A stretch of DNA of 64,000 bases from Beijerinckiaceae bacterium (lineage in GTDB: Bacteria > Pseudomonadota > Alphaproteobacteria > Rhizobiales > Beijerinckiaceae), in NCBI GenBank assembly GCA_021324915.1, contig JAJPIC010000004.1, forward strand, positions 116,894-180,893. Reading direction: 5' to 3'. Shown here piece after piece: positions 9,157 through 19,333 of the stretch; the stretch's first letter is position 1; every line of letters begins with the position of its first letter. The notes under the pieces are model-generated. The model did not search any database. It was not told the origin of the DNA and was given only the letters and a program-made list of their open reading frames with translations. Position numbers and translations under genes: made by a program.

Positions 9157-11346
9157 ATGAACAAAGAAACGCTTCCGGCGACATTCGCTGGCATGTCGCT
9201 GCCGCAATTTTCCATTCCTGCGGCAAGGTCTCTGCAAGAAAGACCCACGCGCACGCTGAAATATGGCGACGCCTTCGCCCTGTTCGACCCCAACGGCGAC
9301 ATCATTTCCGCACCCGGCAATCCCGAGGGGATCTTCTATCGGGATACGCGACATTTGTCGCATCTCAGCCTCTCGATTTGCGACATGCGCCCGATGCTTC
9401 TGAGCTCAGCCATGCGGGACGACAACGCCGCGCTGACCTGCGATCTCACCAATCCCGACCTCTACCGCGACGGCGATCAGATCTTCGAACATGATCTCAT
9501 TCATCTGCGCCGCGTGAAGTTTCTCTGGAAAACCTGCGTGTTCGAGCGGATCGCGATCCGCAACTTCAGCGACAAACGCGAGCACATCGTTTTGCAAGTG
9601 GATTTTGCAGCCGATTTCGCCGATCTCTTCGAAGTGCGCGGCTCGCACCGCAAGAGCCGCGGTAAATTTCATCCAAGCCGGCTCAAGGGCGACAAGGTGA
9701 TCCTCACCTATACCGGCCTCGATGGCCGCGTGCGGGAGACGCAATTGCGTTTCGCTCCGATGCCGAGGGACCTCAATGGCAATTGCGCAATCTTCGATTT
9801 CGAGCTCGAACCACTCGGCACCGCGGCGATCTTTATCGAGGTGCGGTGCGAGAGCGGGGAGACGGAGGTGCCGGTCGATCGGCTCTATTATGCGTCGCTG
9901 CGCGAGTCTCGGCGCGCGCTGCGCCGCTCCGCCTCGCGCGCTACGGCGATCCTGACTTCGAACGACGTCTTCAACGTCGTCGTTCAGCGCTCGATTTCCG
10001 ATCTCTACATGTTGGCCACGGATCTTCCCGAAGGCCCTTATCCCTATGCCGGTATCCCCTGGTTCAGCACGGTCTTCGGACGCGATGCGCTCATCACCGC
10101 CTTGCAGACGCTCTGGGTCGATCCGCTGATGACGCGCGGCGTATTAGGCCATCTCGCCGCAACGCAGGCAACCGCCAAGGACGACGCCGCGGATGCCGAG
10201 CCCGGCAAGATCCTGCATGAGGCGCGCCATGGCGAGATGGCTCAACTCGGCGAGGTTCCATTCCGCCGCTATTACGGAAGCGTCGATTCGACGCCCTTGT
10301 TCGTGATGCTCGCAGGCGCCTATCTCGAGCGCACCGGCAATCTCGACGAGATTCGCCAACTCTGGCCGAATATTGAAGCGGCGCTTCGCTGGATCGACGT
10401 CTACGGCGACCGCGACCGCGACGGCTTCGTCGAATATGGACGCAAGTCGAAGGAAGGTTTGGCCAACCAGGGATGGAAGGACAGCCACGATTCGGTCTTC
10501 CACGCCGATGGGAAGCTGGCCCAAGGGCCGATCGCGCTGGTCGAGGTGCAGGGCTATGTCTTCGCCGCCAAACGCGCTGGCGCCCTCATGGCGCGTCGGC
10601 TCGGGTTCGCTGAGCGCGCATCGACGCTCGAGCGCGAGGCGGAGGAACTGCGCGCCTTGTTCAATAAGACCTTCTGGGACGACGATCTCGGCACCTATGT
10701 TCTGGCGCTCGATGGAGACAAAAGGCCGTGCCGTGTGCGCAGCTCGAACGCCGGGCATGCTCTCTTCACCGGTATTGCTGCCCCCGATCGCGCCAGGCGG
10801 GTCGCCGACGAGCTCATGCGCAGCGCCTCCTTTTCCGGATGGGGCATCAGGACGATCGCCGCTTCGGAATCGCGCTACAATCCGATGAGCTATCATAACG
10901 GCTCTGTCTGGCCGCATGACAATGCGCTCATCGCGCTCGGCTTTGCCCGCTACGGAATGCGCCGCTACGTCAATCAAGTGTTCAAGGGCCTGTTCGAGGC
11001 TTCGACCTACATCGAGCTGCGCCGGCTTCCGGAACTGATGTGCGGCTTCGTCCGGATGCGCACGCAAGGTCCCACTTCTTATCCGGTTGCCTGTTCGCCG
11101 CAGGCCTGGGCGGCGGCAACGCCGCTCGGCCTGTTACAGGCCTCGATGGGCCTGCGTTTCGATCCGGAGAACCGGCACGTGATCTTCGACCGGCCGGTGC
11201 TGCCCGGATTTCTGAACGAGGTGAAGCTCACGGGGCTCGCGATTGCCGATGCGAAGATCGACGTTCAGCTCCTGCGCACCGGGACCGACGTGGCAGTGAA
11301 CGTCATCTCGCGCAAAGGCGACATCTGGGCGACATCGACAAGCTAG
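9157..11346 (+). CDS. Amylo-alpha-1,6-glucosidase / glycogen-debranching-type protein
   Basis: MNKETLPATFAGMS..., LKYGDAFALFDPNGDIISAPGNPEGIFYRDTRHLS (debranching N-term), GIPWFSTVFGRDALITALQTLW, MSYHNGSVWPHDNALIALG. Confidence 0.9.
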   Translation: MNKETLPATFAGMSLPQFSIPAARSLQERPTRTLKYGDAFALFDPNGDIISAPGNPEGIFYRDTRHLSHLSLSICDMRPMLLSSAMRDDNAALTCDLTNPDLYRDGDQIFEHDLIHLRRVKFLWKTCVFERIAIRNFSDKREHIVLQVDFAADFADLFEVRGSHRKSRGKFHPSRLKGDKVILTYTGLDGRVRETQLRFAPMPRDLNGNCAIFDFELEPLGTAAIFIEVRCESGETEVPVDRLYYASLRESRRALRRSASRATAILTSNDVFNVVVQRSISDLYMLATDLPEGPYPYAGIPWFSTVFGRDALITALQTLWVDPLMTRGVLGHLAATQATAKDDAADAEPGKILHEARHGEMAQLGEVPFRRYYGSVDSTPLFVMLAGAYLERTGNLDEIRQLWPNIEAALRWIDVYGDRDRDGFVEYGRKSKEGLANQGWKDSHDSVFHADGKLAQGPIALVEVQGYVFAAKRAGALMARRLGFAERASTLEREAEELRALFNKTFWDDDLGTYVLALDGDKRPCRVRSSNAGHALFTGIAAPDRARRVADELMRSASFSGWGIRTIAASESRYNPMSYHNGSVWPHDNALIALGFARYGMRRYVNQVFKGLFEASTYIELRRLPELMCGFVRMRTQGPTSYPVACSPQAWAAATPLGLLQASMGLRFDPENRHVIFDRPVLPGFLNEVKLTGLAIADAKIDVQLLRTGTDVAVNVISRKGDIWATSTS

Positions 11347-11395
11347 GGTTCAAGTGGCCGAAGCGGCGGCTCCGGCATCGGAAGCTGCGTTGAGA

Positions 11396-13195
11396 TCAGA
11401 CAGTGAGTGCGTAGACGGGCGAGCCGGCGACTTCCTCCGGAATATTCGCGCGGCGCCCGTGGATCTCCCGGTGGATGAATTCGTTATAGCGGCCCTCGGC
11501 GGTGATGAGCTCGCTCGGCGGGCCGTCATGGATGATCTGGCCGCCCTTGAGCACGACGATGCGATCGAAATTGCGCAGCGTGGAGAGCCGATGGGCGATG
11601 GCGAAGACGGTTCTTCCTTCCATCAGGCGGGCGGAGGCTTCGCGGATCTGCTCTTCGACCTCGTAATCGAGCGAGGAGGTCGCCTCGTCGAGGAGAAGAA
11701 TCGGCGCATCCCTCAAGAAGGCGCGAGCAAGCGCAATGCGCTGGCGCTGGCCACCGGAAAGTTTCAAGCCGCGGTCGCCGACGATCGTGTCGAAACCTTC
11801 GGGAAGCTGCTCGATGAATTCGCAATGCGCGGCAGCGGCCGCCTTCATCACTGCCGCATCATCCGCGTCCGGTCGGCTATACCGGATATTTTCAATGAGC
11901 GAGCGGTGAAAGAGACAAATATCCTGCGGCACGACGGCGATCGCGGCGCGCAGGCTCTCCTGCGTAATCTGCGAAATATCCTGACCGTCGATCAAGATCC
12001 GTCCGCCTTGCACATCGTGCAAGCGCTGCAACAGGGAGAGAAGGGTCGACTTGCCCGCGCCCGAGGGGCCCACAATGCCGACGCGCTGGCCCGGTTCGAC
12101 GTGCAGATTGAAATTCTTCAGAACAGCCCGGCCGCCCCGATAGCGGAAGGTCACGTCCTTGAAGGTAATGCCGCGCGCGCTCTCGAGCGGCTTGGCGTTC
12201 GGATGATCGTGCAGTTCGTGCGGGACGAGCAAAGTCTCCACGGCTTCCGAAAGCCGCGCCAGATGCTGCGTGACATCGACGAGGGCGACGGCGAGATCGC
12301 GCGTTGCATGAAGCACCGAAAGGCCGAGCGTGCAGACGAGCACGACTTCGCCGGTGGTCGCGGCGCCCTTCTGCCAAAGCAGAACGCCCCAAGCGAGCAG
12401 ACAGACGATCAGCACGACGGTTATGGAGGCGTGCAGGATCCGCAGCTTCTCGAGATAGCGTAGACTGCGCCGTCGGGCCGTCATTTCGCCACGGACCGTC
12501 GCATTGAACCGGCGCCGCTCCTGGGCGAGGCCGCCGAAAGCCTTCACCAGCAGAACATTGCCGACGACATCGGCCATCTCTCCGTCTACGGCTGCGGCCT
12601 TGCTCGCAAACTCATGATGCAGCGGCTTGCCGTTGGCCGCGATCTTGAACATGGCCACGATGAGGATCGCGGCAATGATCAGCAATCCCAAGGCCATGGG
12701 AATACTGACTGTGCCGACGAGCGCAATCGCCGTAGCCGTCGCCACGCAGGGCGGCAGAACGTTCCAGATGAACATGTTTTCGACGGTGAAACAGGCATTC
12801 GAGGTCGCCGTGACGCGGCTCGTCAGCATGCCCGGCAGCCGGTCGGCGAAATAGCTCGGCGAATGGCCCATGAGGTGTTCGAAGAGATCGCGGCGCAGAT
12901 CGCCCGTGACGCGCACGAATGTGTCGCTCGCGATCCAACCTGCCACGCGCCAAAAGAGGGCATCGCCGGCGATGAAGCCACAGACGCAAATGAAAGCCGG
13001 CCAGGGATTGGCAGTATCCGGTGCGCCTTTCGAAAGCGCATCGACGAGGAATTTGATCGCGTATTGTGTGCCGACCGAGAAGCCGACCGCTGCGAGCACG
13101 CAGGTCAGGATCGTCGCGTGAGCGATGGGTCTCGATCGGATGTAGCTGAAGAGGAAGGCGAGCGGGCGATGTGCATATCTGCAAAGGCTGTCCAT
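11396..13195 (-). CDS. MsbA-like ABC transporter, fused permease and ATPase
   Basis: Six-TM domain plus VGIVGPSGAGKSTLLSLLQ (Walker A), LSGGQRQRIALARA (signature), ILLLDEATSSLD (Walker B); start chosen at MDSLCRYAHRPLAFLFSYIR. Confidence 0.92.
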   Translation of the reverse strand: MDSLCRYAHRPLAFLFSYIRSRPIAHATILTCVLAAVGFSVGTQYAIKFLVDALSKGAPDTANPWPAFICVCGFIAGDALFWRVAGWIASDTFVRVTGDLRRDLFEHLMGHSPSYFADRLPGMLTSRVTATSNACFTVENMFIWNVLPPCVATATAIALVGTVSIPMALGLLIIAAILIVAMFKIAANGKPLHHEFASKAAAVDGEMADVVGNVLLVKAFGGLAQERRRFNATVRGEMTARRRSLRYLEKLRILHASITVVLIVCLLAWGVLLWQKGAATTGEVVLVCTLGLSVLHATRDLAVALVDVTQHLARLSEAVETLLVPHELHDHPNAKPLESARGITFKDVTFRYRGGRAVLKNFNLHVEPGQRVGIVGPSGAGKSTLLSLLQRLHDVQGGRILIDGQDISQITQESLRAAIAVVPQDICLFHRSLIENIRYSRPDADDAAVMKAAAAAHCEFIEQLPEGFDTIVGDRGLKLSGGQRQRIALARAFLRDAPILLLDEATSSLDYEVEEQIREASARLMEGRTVFAIAHRLSTLRNFDRIVVLKGGQIIHDGPPSELITAEGRYNEFIHREIHGRRANIPEEVAGSPVYALTV

Positions 13196-13259
13196 GGACT
13201 CTCCCACTTCGACCTCAGGAAGCCCCCGTGCGATCCTGTCGCGTGCGAGCTCCGCTGCA

Positions 13260-13285
13260 AACGTCGAGATTGTCGCGTCAGTTCC
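13260..13285 (-). promoter_or_regulatory. Candidate EcfG (general stress response) promoter for the ABC transporter
   Basis: Minus strand GGAAC-N17-CGTT, perfect consensus; about 65 bp upstream of the chosen start codon at 13195. Confidence 0.65.
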
Positions 13286-13680
13286 TACTCTCAAGCTTTC
13301 GCTCTGCCTTTTGGTCGAACCACATCGCGTTCGCGCGATCACGTTTTCTGAACAAAATTGACCGCATCGTGACCTGCGAACTTCGCCGGCGTGCTCTGCA
13401 CTGTACGATGCGGGATCGCAACTCTTGCTTCTACGAAACAGAATAATCATCGCGCGATTCAAAACCGCGCAGCATGAATTCGGCATGAATTGCGCGCTCG
13501 GAAAAATTGTCGCGGGGCGCACCGCTGCGCCATCTCGCGCCATAAGGCTCAGGCCAAGTAAGGCAACGTTCGTGCTGCGCCTTGTCTTTTCAAAGTTTGC
13601 GCTAAAACTAAGAAGGGGCCTGATCTCGATCAGATTCCGTCGTCGCTCAATCGACCTTCACATTCGAAGGAAGTTTTTCC

Positions 13681-14736
13681 ATGCGTATCGCACAAGTCGC
13701 GCCTTTGTTCGAAGCTGTTCCGCCGAAACTCTATGGTGGCACTGAAAGAGTCATTTCTTGGCTGACCGAGGAACTGGTGGCGCTCGGCCATCAGGTCACG
13801 CTGTTCGCCAGCGGCGATTCGGTCACTTCGGCAAAGCTCGAAGCCATGTGGCCCCGAGCCTTGCGGCTCGACGGTTCCGTACGCGAGCCAACCGCGCTGC
13901 ATATCGCGATGCTCGAACAGGTCTTCAGGCGCGCTTCAGAATTCGATCTCATTCATTTCCATCTCGATCATTTGCCCTTCTCGATGGCTTCTCGCCTTGG
14001 AACTCCTTGCGTGACGACCCTGCACGGCAGGCTCGATCTTCCCGAGCTCCAGCCGGTGTTCGCAACTTTTCCCGATGTTGCGCTCGTCTCTATTTCCGAC
14101 GCGCAGCGGCGGCCCGCGCCGAATGCCCCTTGGATCGCTTCGATCCACCACGGCATGCCGAAGAACCTGCTGACCCCGCGTCCCGTCGAGCCGAGCTATC
14201 TCGCTTTTCTCGGTCGCATCGCGCCGGAAAAGCGGCTCGATCGAGCCATCAATATCGCCGCGCGCAGCGGACTGCCGCTGAAGATTGCCGCCAAGGTCGA
14301 CGAAGCCGACCGCGATTATTTCGAGGAGAATATCCGTCAGCGTCTCGCCAGCGACGATATCGAATATATCGGGGAGATCGACGATGGACGGAAGTCCGAA
14401 TTCTTGAGCGGCGCCTATGCCTTGCTCGTGCCTATCGATTGGCCCGAACCTTTCGGCCTCGTCATGATCGAGGCCATGGCCTGCGGCACGCCGGTGATCG
14501 CCTTCAACCGGGGCTCGGTGCCGGAAGTCGTCGAGGACGGGGTGACCGGATTCATCGTCGAAGACGAGACGAGCGCGCTCGGTGCCGTGCGCCGGCTCCC
14601 GCAATTGTCGCGCGCCCTCATTCGCCAGCGCTTCGAGGAGCGGTTCACGTCGCGGCGCATGGCGTCCGAATATCTCAATGTCTACGCCGGCCTCATCAAG
14701 GCGGCGGCGCCGCGGCCGCGCCTGGTCTCCCAATGA
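13681..14736 (+). CDS. Glycosyltransferase family 4
   Basis: MRIAQVAPLFEAVPPKLYGGTERVISWLTEELVALGHQVTLFAS...WPEPFGLVMIEAMACGTPVIAFNRGSVPEVVEDGVTGF. Confidence 0.92.
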   Translation: MRIAQVAPLFEAVPPKLYGGTERVISWLTEELVALGHQVTLFASGDSVTSAKLEAMWPRALRLDGSVREPTALHIAMLEQVFRRASEFDLIHFHLDHLPFSMASRLGTPCVTTLHGRLDLPELQPVFATFPDVALVSISDAQRRPAPNAPWIASIHHGMPKNLLTPRPVEPSYLAFLGRIAPEKRLDRAINIAARSGLPLKIAAKVDEADRDYFEENIRQRLASDDIEYIGEIDDGRKSEFLSGAYALLVPIDWPEPFGLVMIEAMACGTPVIAFNRGSVPEVVEDGVTGFIVEDETSALGAVRRLPQLSRALIRQRFEERFTSRRMASEYLNVYAGLIKAAAPRPRLVSQ

Positions 14737-14742
14737 GTCTTG

Positions 14743-16035
14743 TCATTGCTCTTCGTCCGGGCGGGTTTCCGGCATGGTGAGATAGACGAAGACAAGCGCA
14801 AAAGCTGCGACGGCGGCCAGGGCGAGGAATGCGGTCTGGCTGCCGTAGCGATCGGTGATGAAACCGGCAAAGGACGTGCTGAGAGCGGCGCCAATTCCGA
14901 CCGCTGTCCCGATGAGGCCTTGCGCCAAGTTGAACCGGCCCGTGTTGCGGGCGAGATCCGCGACGACCAGGGGCACCAGCACGCCCAGTGCCGCCGCCGA
15001 AATGCCATCGAGCGCCTGAATCGCGACAACGAAATAGAGGTTCGGCGCATCGGCAAAGAGGAAGCTGCGCAGGAGCAGCGCGGCAAAGCCGAGAATGAGG
15101 AGCGGCCGGCGGCCCCAGCGTTCGGCCTTCCGGCCGACCCAGGGCGAGGTGATCGCCACGACGACTTGCGGCACGATGATACAGCTCGCGATGAGCACGG
15201 ACGCCCAATTGGCCGAACGCATGGTCATCACGCTGCCCATCAAAGGCAACATGGCGGCATTGGCGAATTGAAAGAGCGCATTGGCGCCGGCAAAAGCCAG
15301 GAAGCGCTTGTTGGTGAGGAGGCGCCGCAGGCCTCTGCCGAAGTCCGGCGAAGGGGCCGCCAGCCCGCCATGCGCGCGCGCCGTATCGATCTCCGAACCG
15401 CGGATATTGGCGAGCGCGATGAGCGTCGGCACGACGAGCGCCGCCGTCATGAGGAAGACGGCGCGCGGCGCGAGAAAAAAGCCGCAGGCGCCCATTCCGG
15501 CGGCCGTGAGCGCCGTTCCGAGCGATTGGAAGGAAGCATTGCGCCCGAGCCTTTCACCGATCGCGGCATAGCCGACGAGACCCAGGCTGATTGCCGCGAT
15601 CGCCGGGCTCAGAACGCAATTGGCGCCCGCGAACAAAACGCTCGAGAGAAACACGGAGGGAAAAATCGGCCAGAGCGCCAGCATCAGTGCGCTCGCCCCG
15701 ACGCAAAGCACGGCGGCGGCCGCGGCAAAACGCTCGGAGCGCACGGCATCGACGATTGCGCCGCCGGGCACGCGGCCGATCAGCCCCACGACGCTCGCGA
15801 TGCTCAAAATCAGGCCGATATCGCCCTGCGTCCATTTCTCGGTCGTGAGATAGACCGAGATGAAGGCGCCGAAGGCGGTCTGCACGTCGGCGAGACAGAA
15901 AGTGAACCAATCGAGGCCGATGAGGCTGCGGCGCGATGGCGTCGTCGAGACCATCTCGGCCTCGTCTTGCTCGGGTGCCGGCCATTCTGCGATGATCGTT
16001 GCTCTACCCGCCAAGTCGGCGCGTGCGCTTGCCAT
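14743..16035 (-). CDS. Major facilitator superfamily transporter
   Basis: About 12 TM segments; LDWFTFCLADVQTAFGAFISVYLTTEKWTQGDIGLILSIASVVGLIGRVPGG; start may be internal (MVSTTPSRRS). Confidence 0.85.
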   Translation of the reverse strand: MASARADLAGRATIIAEWPAPEQDEAEMVSTTPSRRSLIGLDWFTFCLADVQTAFGAFISVYLTTEKWTQGDIGLILSIASVVGLIGRVPGGAIVDAVRSERFAAAAAVLCVGASALMLALWPIFPSVFLSSVLFAGANCVLSPAIAAISLGLVGYAAIGERLGRNASFQSLGTALTAAGMGACGFFLAPRAVFLMTAALVVPTLIALANIRGSEIDTARAHGGLAAPSPDFGRGLRRLLTNKRFLAFAGANALFQFANAAMLPLMGSVMTMRSANWASVLIASCIIVPQVVVAITSPWVGRKAERWGRRPLLILGFAALLLRSFLFADAPNLYFVVAIQALDGISAAALGVLVPLVVADLARNTGRFNLAQGLIGTAVGIGAALSTSFAGFITDRYGSQTAFLALAAVAAFALVFVYLTMPETRPDEEQ

Positions 16036-16047
16036 TCGGACGTGGGC

Positions 16048-16635
16048 CTATTTCGAGGGAACCGCCTGGTTTCCCGGCGTTCCGGACGCCGGCGGCCTTG
16101 CCGGTTTCGCCGGAGCGACCGCCGTTGCCGGAGCGGCAGGCGATTGCGCCCCCAAGACGACAACCGGTTCGCCGGGCTTATATTCGGGCGCCACACGCAC
16201 TTGATCGCGGCTGAGCGAGAGGACGATATGGTCGGATTTTCCGTCCGGGCCGAATTTTATCGCTCGCCAATCCACCGCGATCTTGCGGGTGCCGACGCCC
16301 AGGAATCCCCCGAAATCAATGATTGCCGCACGCACCTGCCCAGAATGATCGACGAGGACGTCGACAATCTTGCCCATGTCCTCGCCCGTATCGCTATAAA
16401 TCTCGCGCCCGAGAATGGTCTCGACGTCCTTGTCGTCGAGCACGACCGCGGGTGTCGCACCCTTCGCGGGGCTCTGCTGTGCCGGTTTGGGCGGCTCGGC
16501 CGGAGCGGCGGTCGGCGCGGCGGCTGCGAAGTCCCAACTCGAGGCGAGAGCGAAGATTACGGCCGCGATCCGGTCGAGCCGGACGAGCTCGGCTGTGCGG
16601 CGAGCAAGAGCCATTGCGGTTCCTTGGTGACCCAA
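16048..16635 (-). CDS. PRC-barrel domain protein, secreted
   Basis: KDVETILGREIYSDTGEDMGKIVDVLVDHSGQVRAAIIDFGGFLGVGTRKIAVDW; PRC-barrel. Confidence 0.85.
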   Translation of the reverse strand: MGHQGTAMALARRTAELVRLDRIAAVIFALASSWDFAAAAPTAAPAEPPKPAQQSPAKGATPAVVLDDKDVETILGREIYSDTGEDMGKIVDVLVDHSGQVRAAIIDFGGFLGVGTRKIAVDWRAIKFGPDGKSDHIVLSLSRDQVRVAPEYKPGEPVVVLGAQSPAAPATAVAPAKPARPPASGTPGNQAVPSK

Positions 16636-16808
16636 TCCTTAGGGAGGCAAACCATGTCAAAATATAGTCGGACGCACCGCGGCCCAGCATTTTCTGCCCG
16701 CCACACCGCGCCGCTTGCGCTTCGCTGATCGGGCTTGCCTCGGTGAAATCAGTGGCCTAGATGGCGCAGGCTTGACTTCAATTTTCTCCCTCTGCGAACG
16801 GAGGTCGC

Positions 16809-17636
16809 ATGGCTCTCGGTGCACATGGCGCGCTCCCGGCCTGGCTGCCGCTCTCGGTCCTCACCTGGATCGTCATGATGGCCGTCTATCATGGGTTCGG
16901 GCTGGCCTTCGAATATTGCGACCGCACCGGAGTCCTGGGCAGAGCGAAGGTCCGGCGGGCGGACCGGCTCGGCTATTTCGATCTCCTACCGCGCGTCCTC
17001 ATCAATCAAGTTTTTGTGCTGCTTCCTTGCATGATCGCCGTCCAATGGGCGGGTCTTGCCTATATCGGCGCGGCGCATTTGGCCGCCTGGCGCTTCGCTC
17101 TCAATCTGGTGCTGATGGCGATCGGCCACGACGTCGTGCAATATGCGACGCATCGCTATCTGCTGCATGATCCGCGGCTGATGCGCAAGCTTGGTCACGC
17201 GGTGCATCATTCGACCGGAGCGAGCAAGGCGATCAGCGCCTGCTATATGAGCGCGCCGGATTTCTTCCTCGAAATCGTCCTGCCTTATCTTCTGCCGCTC
17301 GTGCTCGTCGGCGGCGGGGGGAGCGACATTTTCTTCCAGCTTTCGGTCGCGGGACTCGGCGCTTTCGGCGGACTCTACGAACATTCGGGCTATGATTTCG
17401 CGGTGCCCTTCCGCGAAACGAGCTTCTATAAATCCGTGCCCTTGGTCGGTCGCCTCGTCGCGCTTGCCATTACCAGCAAGGCGCACGGCGAACATCATCG
17501 CCGCTTCAACGTGAGTTTCAGCGATGGATTCGGCAGTCCCGGCATTTGCGATACGATGATGTCGACGCGCTGGGACAAGGTCGCGGACCCGCGCGCGCCG
17601 CGCCCGCCCGCTCAGAAAGGCTCGATCACCTCATAG
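16809..17636 (+). CDS. Sterol desaturase / fatty acid hydroxylase superfamily protein
   Basis: HDVVQYATHRYLLHDPRLMRKLGHAVHHST...KAHGEHHRRFN His-box motifs. Confidence 0.88.
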   Translation: MALGAHGALPAWLPLSVLTWIVMMAVYHGFGLAFEYCDRTGVLGRAKVRRADRLGYFDLLPRVLINQVFVLLPCMIAVQWAGLAYIGAAHLAAWRFALNLVLMAIGHDVVQYATHRYLLHDPRLMRKLGHAVHHSTGASKAISACYMSAPDFFLEIVLPYLLPLVLVGGGGSDIFFQLSVAGLGAFGGLYEHSGYDFAVPFRETSFYKSVPLVGRLVALAITSKAHGEHHRRFNVSFSDGFGSPGICDTMMSTRWDKVADPRAPRPPAQKGSITS

Positions 17637-17890
17637 GGCGGGACATTGTAATAGGGCGTCTGCTGCGGGATGAAATAGACGCGCACGGGCACGACCGCAT
17701 TTAGTCCTCGCACGTAATCGAGCGTGCGGACCGAAGGGACCATGGGCATGCCCCAGGGAATATGTGCTGTATAGTTCGGGTAAGGATGCCAGCAAGGCAC
17801 GAAATAGCCCGGATATTGGTCGACATAGCTGCCGGCAAAAGCCGGCGTAGCGCCGAGAATGGCTGCCGCAAAGGCGACTGACTTCAGCAT
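17612..17890 (-). CDS. Small secreted hypothetical protein
   Basis: MLKSVAFAAAILGATPAFAGSYVDQYPGYFVPCWHPYP...; signal peptide; convergent 25-bp 3' overlap with the desaturase gene. Confidence 0.6.
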   Translation of the reverse strand: MLKSVAFAAAILGATPAFAGSYVDQYPGYFVPCWHPYPNYTAHIPWGMPMVPSVRTLDYVRGLNAVVPVRVYFIPQQTPYYNVPPYEVIEPF

Positions 17891-17975
17891 CGCGAGCCCT
17901 CGTTCGATCGATTTCGAAGATGCGATCGGTCGGGATGGGCGGCAAGGCCGGGCAGGGATTTTGTCGCAAACGTGG

Positions 17976-18707
17976 TTAGCGACAATCGGCGTCGGGATCG
18001 AAGCCTTCGAAAATGACCTGATCGGCCCAAATCCGGGCGCGTGAACACGATGTTGCATCGCGCAATGTCCAAGCAAGCAGCGGCACGTCGCAGTTCTGCG
18101 GCAGAGGATGGGGGAAATCGGGTGCGCACCATGCGAGAAAATCGGGCGAGGCAGCGCCGAGATCGAGCGGCCGGGGCGGCATCTCTTTGTCTTCTTTGTC
18201 TTCGGAATTATTTGCCTGCGCCACGAGCCCAAGCGGGCAGGCAAGGCCCAATGCCCGGCATTGGGCGAGCACGCCGGGATCGAAACTCATGATCGCCATC
18301 GGGCCGCAATACGCGAGCCGCGCGATCCGTGCGGCAAGGCGTTCATCTCCATCGAATCGGCTTTTGACTTCGACGAAGACCGGCACGCGGCCACCGATTG
18401 CGGCAAGAAAATCGGAAAGTCTCGCGATCGTGCCGGGGCCGTCGCGAAAGCAAAGGCGCATCGCTTCGGCCGCGGTGAGTTCGCCGATATTGCCTTCGGC
18501 GAACGTTACGCGATCGAGCCCGACGTCGTGAAAGACCACTGCCTCTCCGTCGCGGGTCGATTGGACGTCGCATTCGATCGCATAAGCCCGGCCGATCGCC
18601 TGCTCCGCCGCGGCGAGCGAATTTTCGGCAATTCCGTTGCCGTGCAGCCCGCGGTGGGCGATCGGCCGTGCGGTGAGCCAATCGGGCGCTCTCTCAGGAC
18701 GATGCAA
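17976..18707 (-). CDS. Glycerophosphodiester phosphodiesterase
   Basis: LTARPIAHRGLHGNGIAENSLAAAEQAI...IECDVQSTRDGEAVVFHDVGLDRVT; probable TTG start at 18707. Confidence 0.85.
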   Translation of the reverse strand: MHRPERAPDWLTARPIAHRGLHGNGIAENSLAAAEQAIGRAYAIECDVQSTRDGEAVVFHDVGLDRVTFAEGNIGELTAAEAMRLCFRDGPGTIARLSDFLAAIGGRVPVFVEVKSRFDGDERLAARIARLAYCGPMAIMSFDPGVLAQCRALGLACPLGLVAQANNSEDKEDKEMPPRPLDLGAASPDFLAWCAPDFPHPLPQNCDVPLLAWTLRDATSCSRARIWADQVIFEGFDPDADCR

Positions 18708-19170
18708 TCTCGAACAAAGCCTCGACTTCGACGGCGCAATCGAGCGGCAGCTCGGCGACGCCGATCGTCGTGCGCGCATGCCGGCCCTTTTCGCCGAGCA
18801 CTTCGACCACGAGGTCCGAAGCACCGTTCATGACCGCCGCTACTTGCGAAAATCCCGGTGCCGCATTGATGAATCCGCCGAGCCGTACGCAGCGCCCGAT
18901 TCGTTCGAGGTCGCCGAGCGCCGCTTTGGCCTGGGCAAGAATATTGACGGCACAGAGCCGGGCAGCGGCTCGCCCCGCCTCGATCGTCAGGCTGCCGCCA
19001 ACCTTCCCCATGTGGTCGGGATCGAGCTTGCCGTCCGGGCCGAGCGCCAATTGGCCCGAAATGACGAGCAGCGAGCCGGCCACGACAAAGGGCACGTAAT
19101 TGGCGACGGGCGGCGCAGCCTTCGGCAGGACGACGCCAATGGCAGCAAGACGATCTTCTATGGCGCTCAT
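18694..19170 (-). CDS. RidA family (YjgF-like) protein
   Basis: MSAIEDRLAAIGVVLPKAAPPVANYVPFVVAGSLLVISGQLALGPDGKLDPDHMGKVGG. Confidence 0.88.
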   Translation of the reverse strand: MSAIEDRLAAIGVVLPKAAPPVANYVPFVVAGSLLVISGQLALGPDGKLDPDHMGKVGGSLTIEAGRAAARLCAVNILAQAKAALGDLERIGRCVRLGGFINAAPGFSQVAAVMNGASDLVVEVLGEKGRHARTTIGVAELPLDCAVEVEALFEIASS

Positions 19171-19333
19171 GGATAACTCCGGATCGAGGAACGGGCACCA
19201 ATGTCCCATCGCAGTGACGAGCGCAAGACGAAGGATCGGTTCGGCACACCCGGTTCCCGCTATAATTCTTGCCAGGCGCGCCGGAGCGATTTAACACTTC
19301 CGCCTCGGGGGCGCGGCGCAGGAGCGGTAATTT

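Noticed and set aside
14740-16728. 662-aa plus-strand ORF
   Set aside because: Antisense shadow of the MFS and PRC-barrel genes; composition is R/E/D-rich with no domain, typical of high-GC antisense frames.
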